NCBI GenBank assembly: GCA_009778695.1
Contig: WRFS01000004.1
Coordinates: 1 to 64,000, forward strand
DNA from: Oscillospiraceae bacterium
Lineage (GTDB): Bacteria > Bacillota > Clostridia > TANB77 > CAG-508
DNA: 64,000 nucleotides
Direction: 5' to 3'
Shown here one piece after another: positions 50,139 to 59,005 of this stretch. Below the pieces are notes generated by a model. That model did not search any database. It saw only the letters and a program-made list of their open reading frames with translations, and had not been told where the DNA came from. The translations under genes and the position numbers were made by a program. Position 1 is the stretch's first letter. Every line of letters begins with the position of its first letter.

Positions 50139-50675
50139 CTATTCATCATTCTTTTTGAAGCCTATTACCATTTTTCTTATTTCAATGAATATAAGTATTA
50201 CAAGTGGTATAAATACTACAAAGTAGAATGCGTATACATTACTAAGTATTTTTGATATTTGGCTAAGAACTGGTACCTTACACACTACTACTCCAAATAT
50301 TTGACTGCCCGATATTGGTGGATCTTCTGTATCATTTGCAATTCCTTTTGTGTGAAATATTTTCTGCCCATTTACATCTTCAATTGCTACTAACTCATGT
50401 GTTACTATCTTATCTTTAAAATCGCCATCCACTCCCATATATGTTACGTCATCGCCTACTTTTATTTGGTCGGTATCCATCGATTTTGATAATAATACAT
50501 CACCTACATTGTATTTGGGCACCATGCTTTCTGTAACTACATTAAATATTCTAAATCCTGCTAAACTAAGTGAATTATTAGAAAACCTTTGTATTATTAC
50601 AACCAATAGTATTAGTATTGTAAGAACAAATAATATCCAATATAATATATTTCCTACTATTTTTAATGTTTTCAT
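50139..50675 (-). CDS. SipW-type signal peptidase I (1)
   Basis: 178 residues. S26B-type (ER-type) peptidase that cleaves signal peptides of TasA/CalY-like proteins. Transmembrane helices at both ends (LYWILFVLTILILLVVIIQRF; YAFYFVVFIPLVILIFIEI). Catalytic Ser50 in VVTESMVPKYNVGDVLL and His93 in DKIVTHELVAI; 'FHTKGIANDTEDPPI' is the usual third box. Archaeal/ER-type enzymes use this Ser-His pair in place of Ser-Lys. It belongs to the operon that starts at 57478. Confidence 0.9.
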   Translation of the reverse strand: MKTLKIVGNILYWILFVLTILILLVVIIQRFSNNSLSLAGFRIFNVVTESMVPKYNVGDVLLSKSMDTDQIKVGDDVTYMGVDGDFKDKIVTHELVAIEDVNGQKIFHTKGIANDTEDPPISGSQIFGVVVCKVPVLSQISKILSNVYAFYFVVFIPLVILIFIEIRKMVIGFKKNDE

Positions 50676-50692
50676 ATTATTTACCTATTCTC

Positions 50693-51823
50693 CTATCCGT
50701 TAATTTTTTCAATATATTTGTTTATATGTTTTTTAAATATTTCTTGAATTCCCGCAATTGTTGCCATGTTTTTATATTTTATTGCGGTATACTTTTCTCC
50801 TACCATATCTTGTAAATTTTCTTTACTTAAATTTGGATTTAAGTTTACAAGCTGATCAAGTAATTGTTCTGTTAATTTATCTTTAGCTTTTTGACGATCT
50901 TCTGCTTCTTGTTCGCTTAAATTATCTTCATAGTCTTTATCCAAAGTATTTACAACTAAATAATTAAGTAAAAAGTTTTCGTCTACAAATTTTTTTAATT
51001 CACCTTGATCTATGTAATCTTTATTATCCTTAATATCTTGAGTTTGATCTTCAAGAAAATCATTTAAATAATTCCATAATTGCATCGCATATTGGAAATT
51101 TACATTTTTCAATATCATATTTGTTTTCTTTATCGGTGACGTAATTAGTGCAATATGTAGCTTGTCGATTACTTTATAAACTTCTGAACCTGTTAATGCT
51201 AATATTTTTCTCTCTAATTCTTTAATTCTTTCCATTATTTCTTCTATGTCTTCTTTATTTTGGTATTCATCATTTAAAGAGGTGTTTAACATTATACTTA
51301 TATTTACATTTTCTTTCAACATTTTGCAATTGCCTGTGTATTCTATTTTTTTATCATTTTTATTTTCTCCAAGATTTTGCTGTTGTAATATTTGCTTTTT
51401 CTTAATAATAAAATATTTCATATTTTGAATTAATGTATAAATAACACGGTTTTCATAGGTATTATAACTTTCTTCTTTATTAATGTTTAATATTTTTGAA
51501 GGCGTTACATCACCTGTTTTCTTATCAATATCTTGTATTAAGTTTGTATTTCTAGATAGATGTTTTATGCTTTCTACTGTAATTTTTTTTGCTTGTTCTA
51601 TTTTCACAATATCTTCTTCGTTTACAATGAATCTGTTTGGATTTCTTAAAATGTTATCTATGTATGGTATGGCTTCATCTATCATATCAATCCAATCAAT
51701 ATCTCTTACAACTTTTTCATAATTTGTTTTTACCCTTAATGAAGAATCTACCGTGTTAGAAAATTCTTCAACTGTTTTATTGTTCTTTTCGTATAAGTCT
51801 ACTACTCCTAAATCAGTTTCCAT
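50693..51823 (-). CDS. DUF2357-like partner of the AAA+ ATPase
   Basis: 376 residues, soluble and helical. The central 'KEESYNTYENRVIYTLIQNMKYFI' matches the DUF2357 pattern ('E.ydt.ENRfvk.ll') that is found N-terminal to the nuclease in McrC-like proteins. I see no PD-(D/E)XK nuclease motif after it; the C-terminal 120 residues are acidic and coiled (DNLSEQEAEDRQKAKDKLTEQL). Directly downstream of the McrB-like ATPase (30-base gap), mirroring the mcrB-mcrC order. Without a nuclease it is unlikely to be a plain restriction enzyme. Confidence 0.7.
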   Translation of the reverse strand: METDLGVVDLYEKNNKTVEEFSNTVDSSLRVKTNYEKVVRDIDWIDMIDEAIPYIDNILRNPNRFIVNEEDIVKIEQAKKITVESIKHLSRNTNLIQDIDKKTGDVTPSKILNINKEESYNTYENRVIYTLIQNMKYFIIKKKQILQQQNLGENKNDKKIEYTGNCKMLKENVNISIMLNTSLNDEYQNKEDIEEIMERIKELERKILALTGSEVYKVIDKLHIALITSPIKKTNMILKNVNFQYAMQLWNYLNDFLEDQTQDIKDNKDYIDQGELKKFVDENFLLNYLVVNTLDKDYEDNLSEQEAEDRQKAKDKLTEQLLDQLVNLNPNLSKENLQDMVGEKYTAIKYKNMATIAGIQEIFKKHINKYIEKING

Positions 51824-51853
51824 GCCACTCGCAAGCTCCTTTCCCTCGCATTT

Positions 51854-53383
51854 TTATGTTAATTTTTTCAATCTCAACATATATTCAATACATTCTTTCA
51901 TTGCACCTCGTCCAAATGTTTTATTTAAGAATTCTACGAATGGATCTATTTCGTCTCTAATATATGCTACATTTAATTGTTCAAATTTTCTTAAAACTTT
52001 TTTTGCCATGAAATAGTCAACCCCTGAAACTTCCGTACCACCACAATCAACATATACTGGTACAAATTTTCTCATATGTGCAACAATACGATTACCAAAA
52101 GCAATTCTAAAATGTTGAATAACGTAGTTGTCCATTTCTTCTACTTTATCTAATATTTGCTGTGATAGCTGATTTTTTGTCATTGCGGATGTAAATAATC
52201 CTTTTAAATATGTATAATTAACATCCATAGGTTCAATATCTTTAGCTTTAAATACTTTTCCCTTTTCGTTAATGTCAATTGGCATTGCTCTATCATAAAC
52301 TTTATCCGTAACAATAAATGTAGAGTCATCATTATTAATTGTTCCTATATACCATAAATTAGCTGGTACTTTCAATTTTCCATGATTTAATCTAACAGGG
52401 TCGCTTTTCCAATGACTTGGTACTAACTCAATTATCCACTCATCTTCATTTGGCATTTCAAGAATAGATAACATTTCTGCAAAATAGTATTCCACACGAG
52501 CTATGTTCATTTCGTCCAATATTATAGTGTAAATATCGTTTGTGTAATTTGCTCGATATAATTCTCTTAATACTTCTGTTTCGTTAAACTTTTTGGTAAA
52601 CTCGTTGAAATACCCAAAAATTTCTGTTCTATCTCTCCATGACGGTTGAACCGATGCAACACAAGAATCATTCTTCAAAAATTTTCCCCAAGCATATGCT
52701 AAAGAGGTTTTACCTGTACCAGAAATACCTTGTAAAATTACTAATTTTGTTGAAGACATTGCTGAAACAAATAATCTTATCATTTCTTCTGAGTAATATA
52801 ATTTTAATTTTCCAGCTGAAAAGTTCCTAAAACTATCACAAAATTCTACCAAACTGAAATTGTTTCCGTAATCTTTAACTTTATAGTTTTTATATTCTTC
52901 GTCAATTTCATTTAATTTTGCAAATCTAATACCTTGTCCTCCAACATCTTCCTCTTTCTCTTCTTCATGTGCTGTTTCTTCAACTGGAGATTCACCAGGT
53001 TTTAATCCTAATTGCGAAACCTTCATTGCCATAATTTCATCTTTTTGTTTCATTAATGTAACTACTTGATTGTTTAAACTAGCAACTTCATCTAACAATT
53101 CCTCCTGGTTTATTGATTTTTTCCTAAATTTTACGTATTTTCTTATAAGAAACAAAATGATTAAAGCAGCCATACCTACAACCATAACAGTCATAAATAT
53201 AGATAGTCCGACTAAAAGCCATTCTGGCATAGATAAATCGCCTTTATATTTTTCAATTATATCTTTGTAGGCATTTATATTAAATATTTGAATAAATCCT
53301 GTTCCTATGCCTTTAAACATTTCTAATATTCCGCCAACAAATTGTGATAAAAATTCATACAAAAACTTTGTAAAAGTTTGCAT
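51854..53383 (-). CDS. Membrane-anchored McrB-like AAA+ ATPase
   Basis: 509 residues. N-terminal amphipathic region, one transmembrane helix at about 54-80 (PEWLLVGLSIFMTVMVVGMA and onward), a coiled-coil (90-120), an acidic linker (EETAHEEEKEEDVGGQG) and then an AAA+ domain of the McrB/dynein-like group: Walker A GISGTGKTS (219-227), Walker B TIILDEMNIARVEYYF, sensor 1 'WYIGTINNDDST', 'VYDRAMPIDI'. A restriction McrB has a DNA-binding N-domain; this one has a membrane anchor instead. It sits inside a SipW operon, between an unknown protein and the DUF2357 protein. Confidence 0.85.
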   Translation of the reverse strand: MQTFTKFLYEFLSQFVGGILEMFKGIGTGFIQIFNINAYKDIIEKYKGDLSMPEWLLVGLSIFMTVMVVGMAALIILFLIRKYVKFRKKSINQEELLDEVASLNNQVVTLMKQKDEIMAMKVSQLGLKPGESPVEETAHEEEKEEDVGGQGIRFAKLNEIDEEYKNYKVKDYGNNFSLVEFCDSFRNFSAGKLKLYYSEEMIRLFVSAMSSTKLVILQGISGTGKTSLAYAWGKFLKNDSCVASVQPSWRDRTEIFGYFNEFTKKFNETEVLRELYRANYTNDIYTIILDEMNIARVEYYFAEMLSILEMPNEDEWIIELVPSHWKSDPVRLNHGKLKVPANLWYIGTINNDDSTFIVTDKVYDRAMPIDINEKGKVFKAKDIEPMDVNYTYLKGLFTSAMTKNQLSQQILDKVEEMDNYVIQHFRIAFGNRIVAHMRKFVPVYVDCGGTEVSGVDYFMAKKVLRKFEQLNVAYIRDEIDPFVEFLNKTFGRGAMKECIEYMLRLKKLT

Positions 53384-53394
53384 ATTCCCTCCCT

Positions 53395-54387
53395 TTAAAT
53401 AACAATCACATTATTCAGGTTTGTATTTCCTATAATTTGATAACTCCATTTTGCTTCTTCATTTACTAAAATATACTTAAACATTTTTAATTTTTCTAAT
53501 GTTTCAAGTGAACTTTCAAATGTATTATCAACTATAATTGCAAATTTAAAGCCTCGTTTCATAAGTTCATAAATTTTTTCCTTATTTTTTAAAAACACTT
53601 TATATGTTAGTTTTAAACTGATTTTGTCTTGCACAATTGAATTATCTATTAAACTTAATAGTCTTTCTAATTTTTGATTTTTTTCAAATAAACTTTCAGC
53701 AAATTCTATAATGTAGCTCTTCTTTAAATTTCCTTTTATTACATCTTGTACAATTTGCAGCGATACCAAATTATATTCTATGAATAACTTATCCTCGTTC
53801 ACTGTTCCCGTACTAAATGCCTTCTCTGTTGCCATATTACTATATATCATAGGTATTTTAAAATTATATTTTAAAGTTACTTTATATGTATTGCTTAATT
53901 TGTAATTAGATATTTTAATATAAAATCCTGTACTATCATATTTTTTATAAAATTCTTCTAATTCTATGTCATTTTCATTTAAGATGTTTTTTAAATTTTC
54001 TTTGAATTTGCTGTCCGTCTTATTAAGTATAGTTTTTCTTAATTCATCTATATCTTCTATATTTCTATCTAAATCTTTATTTGGTACGATTTTATCAAAA
54101 TAAATTATTTTAGTGAAAAACAAATACATATTTTCTACAAGTTTTGTTTCTTTTAAATCTTCTTCTAGAAGTTTATTTTTCCCTTTTTCTAATTCAAATA
54201 GCGTACTTCGTTTTAATGTGCTTTCATTTCTGTCTTCGCTAAAATCATAATATCTACTGTTTGCATATATTTCCCAAAACTTTTCAAAAATATTTTTTTT
54301 AAAGTCATTATCAAAGATAAGTTTAGTAATTTCGTGCATATGTTTTTTTGTAATGTTTAAGTATTCATTCATTATATTAGTTGCCAT
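53395..54387 (-). CDS. Unknown protein, first member of the AAA+/DUF2357 triad
   Basis: 330 residues, no signal peptide or membrane helix. Helical N-terminal half (MNEYLNITKKHMHEITKLIFDNDFKKNIFEKFWEIYANSRYYDF) and a beta-rich second half ('TGFYIKISNYKLSNTYKVTLKYNFKIPMIYSNMATEKAFSTGTVNEDKLFIEYNLVSLQIVQDVIKGN'). Family not recognised. It is 11 bases upstream of the ATPase gene and so almost certainly translated with it. A substrate- or adaptor-binding role would fit the position but is speculation. Confidence 0.65.
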   Translation of the reverse strand: MATNIMNEYLNITKKHMHEITKLIFDNDFKKNIFEKFWEIYANSRYYDFSEDRNESTLKRSTLFELEKGKNKLLEEDLKETKLVENMYLFFTKIIYFDKIVPNKDLDRNIEDIDELRKTILNKTDSKFKENLKNILNENDIELEEFYKKYDSTGFYIKISNYKLSNTYKVTLKYNFKIPMIYSNMATEKAFSTGTVNEDKLFIEYNLVSLQIVQDVIKGNLKKSYIIEFAESLFEKNQKLERLLSLIDNSIVQDKISLKLTYKVFLKNKEKIYELMKRGFKFAIIVDNTFESSLETLEKLKMFKYILVNEEAKWSYQIIGNTNLNNVIVI

Positions 54388-54409
54388 GACTCCTCGTTAC
54401 GCTCCTTCC

Positions 54410-55219
54410 TTATTGACTGGATATTCCTATTATTGAAGTATTTGTATAATTCTTACTTGAGTCTACTTTATAAAATCTTATTTTTGTACTTGTCATGCTT
54501 TTTAAATTAAATGTGAACCCATTAACATAGTTATACGTTCCTATTACTGTATTTGTTGCATTTGTTGCATTCAAATATGTATCATTTGTCATATCCAATA
54601 ATACTGTGTTTGGATCAAAACTTAAGGATACCTGTGCATTTACTGATAATGTATTGCTTATTTCTAATTCCAAATATGGACTATTTGCTGAATCTGTAAT
54701 TTGATATGAAACTTTTTGCGAGCTTATAGTCAAATAAAATTTGGCACCAAGGGTCTTTTGGTATGGATCCGTTGATGTCGCAGTTACTTGAAAAGAAACT
54801 ACATCCCCTACATTTAATGGGGTATTCGGTCGTACTGTTATAGTAAAATCATCTGTCCCAATACTAGAATCAATTGTGCCAGATGTTTTACTTAAACTGC
54901 AAAGTATTTCATCAGATACATTAGAAAGTGAAATGCTGTAATTTATATTATATGGTGTATGTAACAATTCATTTGCCCAGCTACTCATATTTACATTTAT
55001 TGTGTACATATTTATACCGCTTTCCCAATCTTCTATTTTATAAGTCGGCATGTTTGTCGATAATTTATCACTGGAAAAATAAAATTCCTTTGATTTACTG
55101 AAGAAATCATTATATTTATCTAATACATATCTTGCAAAGACAGAGGCAAAAGACAACGCAATAACTAAAACACATACTAATATAATTTTCTTTTTAATTG
55201 ACATGCGTTTTTTCATCAT
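54410..55219 (-). CDS. Exported protein of the SipW operon
   Basis: 269 residues. SipW-like signal KKKIILVCVLVIALSFASVFARYV, then Ser/Thr/Asn-rich beta domains (INYSISLSNVSDEILCSLSKTSGTIDSS; FTITVRPNTPLNVGDVVSFQVTATSTDPYQKTLGAKFYLTISSQKVSY). Likely secreted and built of Ig-like sandwiches. No family identified. Within the operon, three bases downstream of the 55223 gene and 22 bases upstream of the triad. Confidence 0.7.
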   Translation of the reverse strand: MMKKRMSIKKKIILVCVLVIALSFASVFARYVLDKYNDFFSKSKEFYFSSDKLSTNMPTYKIEDWESGINMYTINVNMSSWANELLHTPYNINYSISLSNVSDEILCSLSKTSGTIDSSIGTDDFTITVRPNTPLNVGDVVSFQVTATSTDPYQKTLGAKFYLTISSQKVSYQITDSANSPYLELEISNTLSVNAQVSLSFDPNTVLLDMTNDTYLNATNATNTVIGTYNYVNGFTFNLKSMTSTKIRFYKVDSSKNYTNTSIIGISSQ

Positions 55220-55222
55220 ACG

Positions 55223-55807
55223 TTACTCCCCATCTACAATCTGACTAGAATTTATGATAATTTCTAAGCTTTCAATTATATTTTGATAATCTGGCGAATT
55301 ATTAGCTGCTGGAAAATAAATCGCTAGTTGATAATAATTTGTTTGGTTTTCTACATAACCAAAATCCTCAGGAGCAGCTGTAATAGTTCTAAAGTATGTG
55401 CCATCACTATCTGCAGAAATTGTATTATTGCCTAAAGCAATATCTATTGCACCTTGAGCATCATAAGTTTGATTTTCATATAATTTATATATTAACGGTA
55501 AATTCGTTGTTGTTTTTATACTTAACGTGTACTCTATATTTAAATCTGTTCTGTTAGTTTCATTAAAATTTGAAATAGAAAAATTATATATGTATGGATC
55601 CTCTCTTGGTGTTAGCTGGTCTAAACATAGATTCATTGTTTGAGTATCTTCATTTAATACATACAAAGCAACATCTATTTTCCCTATAGAAGATGTTTGA
55701 CTTTCGTACCTTGATGTAGTATTAAGTACTAACTTTATCACTACAACAACCAACACTAGAAAAGCTATCAACTTAATAATATTACTAATTCTTCTTTTCT
55801 TTTTCAT
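55223..55807 (-). CDS. Exported protein of the SipW operon
   Basis: 194 residues. Signal anchor IIKLIAFLVLVVVVIKLVLNTTSRYESQTS ('RYES' at the cleavage region), then a beta-rich mature part ('KIDVALYVLNEDTQTMNLCLDQLTPREDPYIYNFSISNFNETNRTDLNIEYTLSIKTTTNLPLIYKLYENQTYD'), which resembles the CalY/TasA core (opening 'IDVALYVLN', 'Y.FSISNFN....TDLNIEYTLSI'). Probable minor fibre component; follows the second SipW peptidase by 35 bases. Confidence 0.7.
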   Translation of the reverse strand: MKKKRRISNIIKLIAFLVLVVVVIKLVLNTTSRYESQTSSIGKIDVALYVLNEDTQTMNLCLDQLTPREDPYIYNFSISNFNETNRTDLNIEYTLSIKTTTNLPLIYKLYENQTYDAQGAIDIALGNNTISADSDGTYFRTITAAPEDFGYVENQTNYYQLAIYFPAANNSPDYQNIIESLEIIINSSQIVDGE

Positions 55808-55842
55808 CTGTTCCCCATTCTCTAGTCTCTAGTCTCTAGTTT

Positions 55843-56349
55843 CTAGTCTCTAGTACGATATGAAAGCGTAATTCCCCACAACAATACTGTTATTAAAACG
55901 GATATATATACTTGTGGAGTCATTATAACACTCTCCCATATACCAACTTGAGGAATCGTTTTTATTACCTTCCCAATAATATCTTGTTTTTGTATAGGAT
56001 TATCTTCTACATTATTTGCATCTCCCTTTGTAATAAATCCATTTTCTAATATTTGTGTAATACGGTGTGTAATAATGCCTCCATCTTGATTAAACACTAT
56101 AATATCGCCTACTTTTAAGTCTCCTTTTTGTTCATCGGTTAAAATATGAGCAATAATAATATCCTTTTCTTCCATAGTTGGAGACATACTGCCAGTTGCC
56201 ACCTGAAACACTGAGTACCCAAAATAGTTTGAATATTTATTTTTCAGTATTTTTGTTTGAACTGTACCCACCAATGCAATTAGTACAATAGCCACTACAA
56301 TTACAATTAAAACATTTAATATTATTCCAAATATATTTTTTATTTTCAT
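55843..56349 (-). CDS. SipW-type signal peptidase I (2)
   Basis: 168 residues. Membrane helices at the start (GIILNVLIVIVVAIVLIALVG) and end (VYISVLITVLLWGITLSY). Catalytic Ser54 in QVATGSMSPTM, His95 in GGIITHRITQI, and the third box 'GFITKGDANNVEDNPI'. All features of an active ER-type peptidase. Flanked by two CalY/TasA-like genes (56359 upstream, 55223 downstream), which are its probable substrates. Confidence 0.93.
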   Translation of the reverse strand: MKIKNIFGIILNVLIVIVVAIVLIALVGTVQTKILKNKYSNYFGYSVFQVATGSMSPTMEEKDIIIAHILTDEQKGDLKVGDIIVFNQDGGIITHRITQILENGFITKGDANNVEDNPIQKQDIIGKVIKTIPQVGIWESVIMTPQVYISVLITVLLWGITLSYRTRD

Positions 56350-56358
56350 AAAAAACTC

Positions 56359-56967
56359 CTAAATTCCTGTAATTGCTTCTCCCAAATATTGTGTTACCTT
56401 AACTTTAATTGGTATTTCTACAATTGGGGTATTTACAGCATCTTTATCACCAGTATCATCCCATTTAAATGTAATTTTTATTGTATTAACGTAATCGTCT
56501 TTAATGTCAGACACTGGTATAATACCTGTATATGTATCTTCTGCTGTTTGAATAAGAGTATTGTTTGCCATTATCTCTTCTACAGAAATCAAATGTATAT
56601 TTTGAAGTATAGCTGAAGATTGGTCAATTGTTATATCATATCTAACAGAAACCTGTGTATCTTGTGGTTCAATAGTTAACTCAAAATATCCTTCCAAACC
56701 AGGTGCAAATTTCCCTCCCATTACGCTTGCATTAGGTACAACAAAATCTCCCATATCAAAGCTTTGCTCTGTTCCAGATACGATATCCTGATTATTAACC
56801 AAGATTTTCCACCTTGCTAAACTTTCACTAACATTAGCTGTAGCTTGACTATGAAAAAGTGCATAAACACTGGTTATTTCATATATAGCAACAAGTGTTA
56901 ATATAAAAGTTACTAGTACTAAATATTTTTTTATTATTTTTTTACTATTTCTTTTGTTTACTTCCAT
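56359..56967 (-). CDS. TasA/CalY-like exported protein
   Basis: 202 residues. Signal KYLVLVTFILTLVAIYEITSVYALFHSQAT, then 'ANVSESLARWKILVNNQDIVSG', 'GKFAPGLEGYFELTIEPQDTQVSVRYDITIDQSS' and 'YVNTIKITFKWDD'. This is the same pattern as the 48852 gene (W.I.VN..., APG.EGYF.L), so both belong to one family. Probable fibre subunit. Its 5' end overlaps the degenerate S26 gene by 23 bases, nine bases before the second peptidase. Confidence 0.8.
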   Translation of the reverse strand: MEVNKRNSKKIIKKYLVLVTFILTLVAIYEITSVYALFHSQATANVSESLARWKILVNNQDIVSGTEQSFDMGDFVVPNASVMGGKFAPGLEGYFELTIEPQDTQVSVRYDITIDQSSAILQNIHLISVEEIMANNTLIQTAEDTYTGIIPVSDIKDDYVNTIKITFKWDDTGDKDAVNTPIVEIPIKVKVTQYLGEAITGI

Positions 56968-57478
56968 TCGTTTCTCTCTTATTTCCTCTCATTTCAGAGA
57001 TCATTTCAAATACTTCATGTAGAAACGCTAATAATGCTGGTAATACTACTAATATTAAAAATCCCCATTTAGATTCCAATACGCTTAATACGGTACCAAC
57101 CACTGGAATAACTTTTGCATCTGTTGAATTTCCTATAACATAGTCACTAGATATTTTGTTATCTCCTTCTAAAGTGTAAGTAATTTGTGTATCCGTTACG
57201 TTTTCTTGTTTAGTTACTCCCGCTAAACTAATAGCCATTTTGTTAGGGACATTATAAAAGAAAACTTTGTCTCCTACTTTTATTTCCTTGCTTCTATCAA
57301 CAATTACAAGTTCACCTCTGTTAAAATTTGGTTGCAGTTTATCACTGTCAATAATTACTAATGAATAATTCCCAAACTCTGTAACTTTATATTCATTAAA
57401 CGATAATAAACATACTGTAACAATTATGGCGACTATTGCATAAAGAATTATGATTATATTTCGAATAGTCTTTTTCAT
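56945..57478 (-). CDS. S26-like membrane protein lacking catalytic residues
   Basis: 177 residues with the layout of the SipW peptidases (N-terminal helix IIIILYAIVAIIVTVCLL, C-terminal helix FLILVVLPALLAFLHEV). At the Ser position (S-M-x-P) it has 47-KLQP in IIDSDKLQPNFNRGELVIVD, and the His box (I-x-T-H) reads MAISLAGVT; the third box is 'YTLEGDNKISSDYVIGNS'. So the catalytic Ser and His are both absent. It may be a pseudo-enzyme that binds or presents substrates. First gene of the operon. Confidence 0.75.
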   Translation of the reverse strand: MKKTIRNIIIILYAIVAIIVTVCLLSFNEYKVTEFGNYSLVIIDSDKLQPNFNRGELVIVDRSKEIKVGDKVFFYNVPNKMAISLAGVTKQENVTDTQITYTLEGDNKISSDYVIGNSTDAKVIPVVGTVLSVLESKWGFLILVVLPALLAFLHEVFEMISEMRGNKRETNGSKQKK

Positions 57479-57500
57479 ATATACCTCCTGATTTTTCTAT

Positions 57501-57529
57501 AATATATCATAAGATTTTTTTTTAATCAA
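57501..57529 (-). promoter_or_regulatory. Promoter of the SipW operon
   Basis: Minus-strand TTGATT (57529-57524), 17 bases, TATATT (57506-57501), followed by AGGAGG before ATG 57478. It appears to serve ten genes down to 49491, since the internal gaps are 3-44 bases or overlaps. Confidence 0.7.
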
Positions 57530-57622
57530 CAGAATTAGACATTTTTTTTATTAATTTTTTATTAATTTTATATTGATTTTTTTTTAATAATGTAATAAAA
57601 TTAAAACGAGGTGTACAAAAGA

Positions 57623-58906
57623 ATGATAAATTTAGATAATGAAGTTATAAAAACATGTTTTAAATCCATAATTGAATCCGAAATAGACAAAATAAATTTT
57701 TCAGTAGAAGAGCAGCAATCATTAAATGCAAAGGTCTTTGGTTATTTAAGCGACCTTTCTTCTAATACGCCTCCTAATGCTGACGATTTAATTATTTCAG
57801 ATGTTTCTGCTAAAATAGTTTCTGCTTCTGAATTGTTAAAAATAATATCTGGCAATATAAAAACTCTTACAGACCTTTTAGAGAATTTAAGAAAAATAAA
57901 AGAAACTTTATCTATAGCTGATAATAAAACTATTAAAAAAATTTTACAATATAACGAAACTTATACCTCTGCTATGGATCAAATTTCTATCAATACTTTA
58001 AAAATAGAAAAATTTATTAAGGAATCTAATTCCACTTATACTCAACCTATAGTTTCTACTCCAGAACCTTCAACTTCAATAGATGAACAACTTGAAGAAA
58101 CTTTGTTAAAAATGAATAATTATATTGAACAAATTAAGCAGGTATCACCTGCATCAAAGATTAAACAGCCACAACCAGTTATAGGAGAACAACCAAAAGA
58201 AGAAGTAATAGCACAACAACCTACTATTCAAGAAAAGGTTATAATACAACAGCCTATTATTCAAGAAGAAGCAATAGTGCAGCAGCCTGTTGTACAAGAA
58301 AAAGAAACAATACAACAGCCTGTTGTTCAATCTATTATGCAAGAAATTCCAGTACCAAGTGCTGAAAATATTATTGAAATTGTAAAAGAAAATCAAGAGG
58401 AAGTTTTAGATGAAATTATTGAAGAAAAGTCTGCTGATTTGCTAGCCGACCTAACCAAAGACTTACAGGAAAACACTTTAATTATTTCAGAAGTAGATAA
58501 AAAAGTAATTTTACCATACAAAATAGACGATATAATACAAATTTTTAAAGACAACCTTGAAAAATTCGTATCATTACAACAAATTATTGATAAATTTTAT
58601 ACTATACCACTAAAAGATTATAAACATTCGTCAAATGCTCGCTTTAAAGAAGCTTTTAATTTAGTTAGAAAAAAAGAAAAAGGCTCTGTTTTTAAAGCCT
58701 TAGACTTAGCTCTTGAATTATTTTCAAACTATAACTTACATCCAGCAATTATCACCGCCTGTAAAGACATGCATGAATTAGATGTTTATTTGTCTTGTTT
58801 AGAATATAATGAACTTGATGATTTTAACTTCTTTAATATTAAATTTATTACTCCCCCAGCAAAAGTGAAAAAATCAAAACGAGCTCTTGCATCAAGCCCA
58901 GCGTAA
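57623..58906 (+). CDS. Repeat-containing coiled protein, unknown
   Basis: 427 residues from ATG 57623, 10 bases after GAGGT; an in-frame GTG at 57611 overlaps the ribosome binding site. Helical N-terminal 150 residues, then a Gln/Pro/Ile/Val-rich tandem repeat (residues about 195-240: 'EEVIAQQPTIQEKVII', QQPIIQEEAIV, QQPVVQEKETI, QQPVVQ), and a helical C-terminal domain (DDIIQIFKDNLEKFVSLQQIIDKF ... 'GSVFKALDLALELFSNYNLHPAII'). No signal peptide. Divergent from the SipW operon with 145 bases between starts. Family unknown. Confidence 0.7.
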   Translation: MINLDNEVIKTCFKSIIESEIDKINFSVEEQQSLNAKVFGYLSDLSSNTPPNADDLIISDVSAKIVSASELLKIISGNIKTLTDLLENLRKIKETLSIADNKTIKKILQYNETYTSAMDQISINTLKIEKFIKESNSTYTQPIVSTPEPSTSIDEQLEETLLKMNNYIEQIKQVSPASKIKQPQPVIGEQPKEEVIAQQPTIQEKVIIQQPIIQEEAIVQQPVVQEKETIQQPVVQSIMQEIPVPSAENIIEIVKENQEEVLDEIIEEKSADLLADLTKDLQENTLIISEVDKKVILPYKIDDIIQIFKDNLEKFVSLQQIIDKFYTIPLKDYKHSSNARFKEAFNLVRKKEKGSVFKALDLALELFSNYNLHPAIITACKDMHELDVYLSCLEYNELDDFNFFNIKFITPPAKVKKSKRALASSPA

Positions 58907-59005
58907 AATCAATTTTTAATGTTATATAAAAATTTTCAAAATAACGCTTATTTTTCTAAAAATACTGAATAAACTAATATTAGCGTTAGAAAAGGATGCA
59001 ATACT

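Noticed and set aside
50693-53383. Calling the AAA+ and DUF2357 genes a plain McrBC restriction system
   Set aside because: No nuclease motif or DNA-binding N-domain is visible, the ATPase has a membrane anchor and the genes sit inside an export operon.
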